Of a stretch of 6,750 bases of DNA, positions 6,268 through 6,750 are shown one piece after another. The stretch comes from an uncultured Rhodospirillaceae bacterium. Lineage in GTDB: Bacteria > Pseudomonadota > Alphaproteobacteria > Rhodospirillales > UBA2165. The position numbers were made by a program, and so were the translations under genes. Location of the stretch: contig CAJXJM010000143.1 of assembly GCA_913054205.1 (NCBI GenBank), forward strand, positions 1 to 6,750, in the 5' to 3' direction. Under the pieces are notes generated by a model that saw only the letters and a program-made list of their open reading frames with translations, searched no databases and had not been told where the DNA came from. Position 1 is the stretch's first letter, and each line of letters starts with the position of its first letter.

Positions 6268-6750
6268 TATGCAGATCCCTCAAAGATTGCGACTTTTTTG
6301 CTCGCATTGATACGGTCCAAAAAATGTGTCCGCCATGCATCTTCGATCACCGGACGCCACAGCATTGAGGCGAGGTGGCTTTCACCGCCTTGAAAGCGAT
6401 TGAGGACGGACAGCCACCATTTCTTGCGCCAAATACCAGATTGCTCAAATTTGGGATTGTGAAGGATGTTGGTGACATGGTCTTTTAGCGTCGTGTTAAA
6501 CCACTCGGATTGCGGTGGCAGGAAACCTTGTTTGTTCCAACGTGTACGCACGGATTCGGGCAAAACCCCGTTCATCGCGCCGCGCAAAAGACGTTTGGTT
6601 TCAGCGCCTCCCATTAAATACTCAGGCGGCAAGGAAAGTGTGAACTCAGCCAACCGATGATCGCAAAACGGAAGCCGGACTTCTCTTGAATGGGCCATTG
6701 AATTTCGGTCGCTGTAGCGCAACAGCACAGGAAGATGGGTATAGAGCATT
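6267..6750 (-). CDS. Second asparagine synthase-type amidotransferase, C-terminal fragment (5' end outside the window)
   Basis: The reading frame enters from the right edge and ends in TAA at 6267-6269. The methionine at 6749 is internal, because the sequence following it, LPVLLRYSDRNSMAHSREVR, is the middle of an AsnB synthetase domain. Family landmarks after that methionine are DRNSMAHSREVRLPFCDH (residues 14-31), the ETKRLLR helix (50-56) and LPESVRTRWNKQGFLPP (63-79), all typical of the C-terminal part of glutamine-hydrolysing asparagine synthases. The glutaminase domain and the ATP-pyrophosphatase loop lie beyond the window, so activity cannot be judged. It is not a copy of the plus-strand enzyme: that one reads MRVDKITMAESLEARVPFLDH at the same place, so the two belong to different subgroups. 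It heads the visible minus-strand operon, directly coupled to the glycosyltransferase, which supports a role in modifying a polysaccharide precursor rather than in making free asparagine. That role is inference. Confidence 0.88.
   Translation of the reverse strand, partial: MLYTHLPVLLRYSDRNSMAHSREVRLPFCDHRLAEFTLSLPPEYLMGGAETKRLLRGAMNGVLPESVRTRWNKQGFLPPQSEWFNTTLKDHVTNILHNPKFEQSGIWRKKWWLSVLNRFQGGESHLASMLWRPVIEDAWRTHFLDRINASKKVAIFEGSA
6276..6281 (-). promoter_or_regulatory. Shine-Dalgarno site for the glycosyltransferase gene
   Basis: Read on the minus strand this is GAGGGA, 8 bases before the ATG at 6267. It lies in the last codons of the upstream amidotransferase gene, whose TAA overlaps the start as TAATG. 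This suits coupled re-initiation by terminating ribosomes. Confidence 0.7.

Noticed and set aside
1..6750. CRISPR array, tRNA/rRNA, insertion sequence, phage or defence genes
   Set aside because: No repeat-spacer pattern, RNA-gene signature, transposase or terminal inverted repeats were seen; the window is filled by six metabolic and surface-polysaccharide type genes.

Overview
The window is almost entirely coding and has bacterial operon architecture: short gaps, stop/start overlaps and visible Shine-Dalgarno sites on the minus strand. Base composition looks close to balanced by eye, and the protein families fit a Gram-negative bacterium. I lean to a moderate-GC proteobacterium, possibly alphaproteobacterial, but no marker gene here settles this.

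Plus strand, left to centre (about 1-3783). The first gene is the last 78 residues of an AMP-forming acyl-CoA synthetase/ligase, cut by the left edge. After a short leader comes a sodium:solute symporter-family membrane protein, then 14 bases later a 668-residue asparagine-synthase-type glutamine amidotransferase. The three genes point the same way with small gaps and may form one transcription unit.

Minus strand, right to centre (6750 down to 3780). In transcription order this holds the C-terminal part of a second, different asparagine-synthase-type amidotransferase (cut by the right edge), a GT4-like glycosyltransferase, and an O-antigen ligase/polymerase-type (Wzy_C) membrane protein. The three are tightly packed: a TAATG stop/start overlap, then an 8-base overlap, with a good Shine-Dalgarno site before each of the two internal starts. 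This is very probably one operon for a surface polysaccharide such as O-antigen, capsule or exopolysaccharide.

The two arrays converge, and the stop codons of the plus-strand amidotransferase and the minus-strand ligase share the four bases TTAA, so no intergenic terminator separates them. A plausible reading is a surface-polysaccharide locus: the glycosyltransferase builds the repeat unit, the Wzy_C protein polymerises or ligates it, and the amidotransferases may convert sugar carboxylates or other acids to amides. How the acyl-CoA ligase and the symporter fit is unknown. No RNA genes, CRISPR arrays, insertion sequences or phage genes were seen, and nothing here clearly amounts to a new defence or mobile system. 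The most interesting point is the gene combination: two unlike AsnB-type enzymes around polysaccharide genes, plus an acyl-CoA ligase and a symporter.
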